The position numbers and the translations under genes were made by a program. This document shows positions 63,541-64,000 of a stretch of DNA of 64,000 bases, one piece after another (the first letter of the stretch is position 1; each line of letters starts with the position of its first letter). Below the pieces are notes generated by a model, which worked only from the letters and a program-made list of their open reading frames with translations, was not told the origin of the DNA and did not search any database. The stretch comes from Bradyrhizobium manausense (GTDB lineage Bacteria > Pseudomonadota > Alphaproteobacteria > Rhizobiales > Xanthobacteraceae), in NCBI RefSeq assembly GCF_018131105.1, contig NZ_JAFCJI010000001.1, positions 1 to 64,000 on the forward strand, written 5' to 3'.

Positions 63541-64000
63541 CTAGCCAAACAGCCGCATTAGCAGCGCTTTTCCGACCGGAAGTGCTCGGATACCCCGATA
63601 GGCCCGCACATATTCGCCGGCATAGAACGCCCTGATGGCATGCACGCGCGTGTCCATGCCTTCCTCGAAACGCACCGCGAAGCCATCGGCGGTCCGTCGC
63701 ACCACGACGGCCGCGATCGATCGGCCGTAGATGCGGCATTCGATCGTGCTGCCGGGGAGCGGCGGATCGGGATCGATCAGCCGCGCGCCGGTGATGGAGA
63801 TGTCGGCAAGCCGCGCCAGATGCGACTTGCCGTCCTGGCGCAGCAGGACAGCTTCGTTGCGATCGAAGCGCTCGGCCTTTCGTTTGCGCGGCTGCTCGAT
63901 GCAGACGAAGCAGACCACGGCGAGGATAAATGCGTTGTAGAGGCTCCAGGCCAGTGCCAGTCCGCCATAGGCGATGTTCTCGCCCCGCAGATGCAGAATG
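63541..64000 (-). CDS. cellulose-synthase-like glycosyltransferase, C-terminal end with PilZ domain (5' end outside window)
   Basis: The frame on the minus strand is open from base 64000 to 63541 without a stop. It starts with hydrophobic AYGGLALAWSLYNAFILAVVCFVCIEQP, the shape of the last membrane helix of BcsA-type synthases, then a PilZ domain (RKRKAERF with an RxxxR motif and DISITGAR with a D/NxSxxG motif) that binds cyclic di-GMP. A GTG at 63918 would give a free PilZ protein, but the open in-frame helix upstream argues for a longer protein. The exact polymer (cellulose or other beta-glucan) cannot be told. Confidence 0.75.
   Translation of the reverse strand, partial: ILHLRGENIAYGGLALAWSLYNAFILAVVCFVCIEQPRKRKAERFDRNEAVLLRQDGKSHLARLADISITGARLIDPDPPLPGSTIECRIYGRSIAAVVVRRTADGFAVRFEEGMDTRVHAIRAFYAGEYVRAYRGIRALPVGKALLMRLFG

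Noticed and set aside
63541..63918. Free-standing 125-residue PilZ protein starting at GTG 63918
   Set aside because: The frame continues open with a membrane helix up to the window edge, as in BcsA C-termini.

Overview
The window looks like chromosomal DNA of a Bradyrhizobium-type alphaproteobacterium (order Hyphomicrobiales). The basis is high GC with strongly GC-biased third codon positions, the protein families present (rhizobial GlpSTPQUV-type glycerol importer, VanAB with a FCD regulator, PaoABC, CsbD and [12 protein letters not shown] small proteins), and many short palindromic intergenic repeats of the kind scattered through Bradyrhizobium genomes. I see no tRNA, rRNA, insertion sequence, prophage, CRISPR array or replication origin. 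Species assignment is inference.

Layout. 1-6.3 kb: end of a UDP-glucose dehydrogenase gene, aldose epimerase, MBL-fold hydrolase, orphan response regulator, secreted alpha/beta hydrolase and phosphoglucomutase (sugar-nucleotide and central sugar metabolism). 6.4-9.3 kb: vanillate demethylase operon vanA-regulator-vanB with two TGTATACA sites upstream. 9.3-12.5 kb: small membrane protein, NTF2-like protein, TetR regulator with a long dyad operator, GMC oxidoreductase. 12.5-14.7 kb: convergent hemC (divergent in sequence) and hemE. 14.8-20 kb: small stress-type protein, Cache-PAS-GGDEF diguanylate cyclase, trhO-slyX, gamma-glutamyltransferase. 20-24 kb: PaoABC-type periplasmic molybdenum aldehyde oxidoreductase. 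24-26.5 kb: FKBP, CsbD, His-rich cupin, two VOC-fold proteins. 26.6-29.9 kb: a coupled FecR-domain/autotransporter-barrel gene pair, divergent from a GT39 protein O-mannosyltransferase-like gene. 29.9-33.9 kb: OmpA-like protein, secreted peptidoglycan-binding-like protein, small membrane protein, Met-rich small secreted protein, YcaQ-type glycosylase.

33.9-41.4 kb: MFS permease, RND efflux adaptor and pump with a TetR gene, flavin reductase-like protein. 41.7-47.7 kb: beta-oxidation operon of acyl-CoA dehydrogenase, thiolase, bifunctional hydratase/dehydrogenase and YciA-type thioesterase, tightly packed with 1-7 nt junctions. 48-49.5 kb: small proteins and a HAD phosphatase. 49.6-59.1 kb: glycerol utilisation: glpR, then a PIN/Phd toxin-antitoxin pair on the other strand, then glpD-glpS-glpT-glpP-glpQ-glpU-glpV ending at a strong terminator. 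59.3-64 kb: all on the minus strand: Old Yellow Enzyme, DUF1993 protein, MltB-type lytic transglycosylase, L,D-transpeptidase, and the C-terminal part (last membrane helix plus PilZ) of a cellulose-synthase-like glycosyltransferase that runs off the window.

Points most worth a second look: the complementary loss of ATPase motifs in GlpS (no H-loop histidine) and GlpT (no LSGGQ signature), which predicts one consensus and one degenerate ATP site in an importer; the PMT/FecR/autotransporter locus with a Pro-Ser linker that could be an O-mannosylated surface protein; a PIN toxin with glycine at a normally catalytic aspartate; and a hemC whose otherwise conserved motifs are altered.
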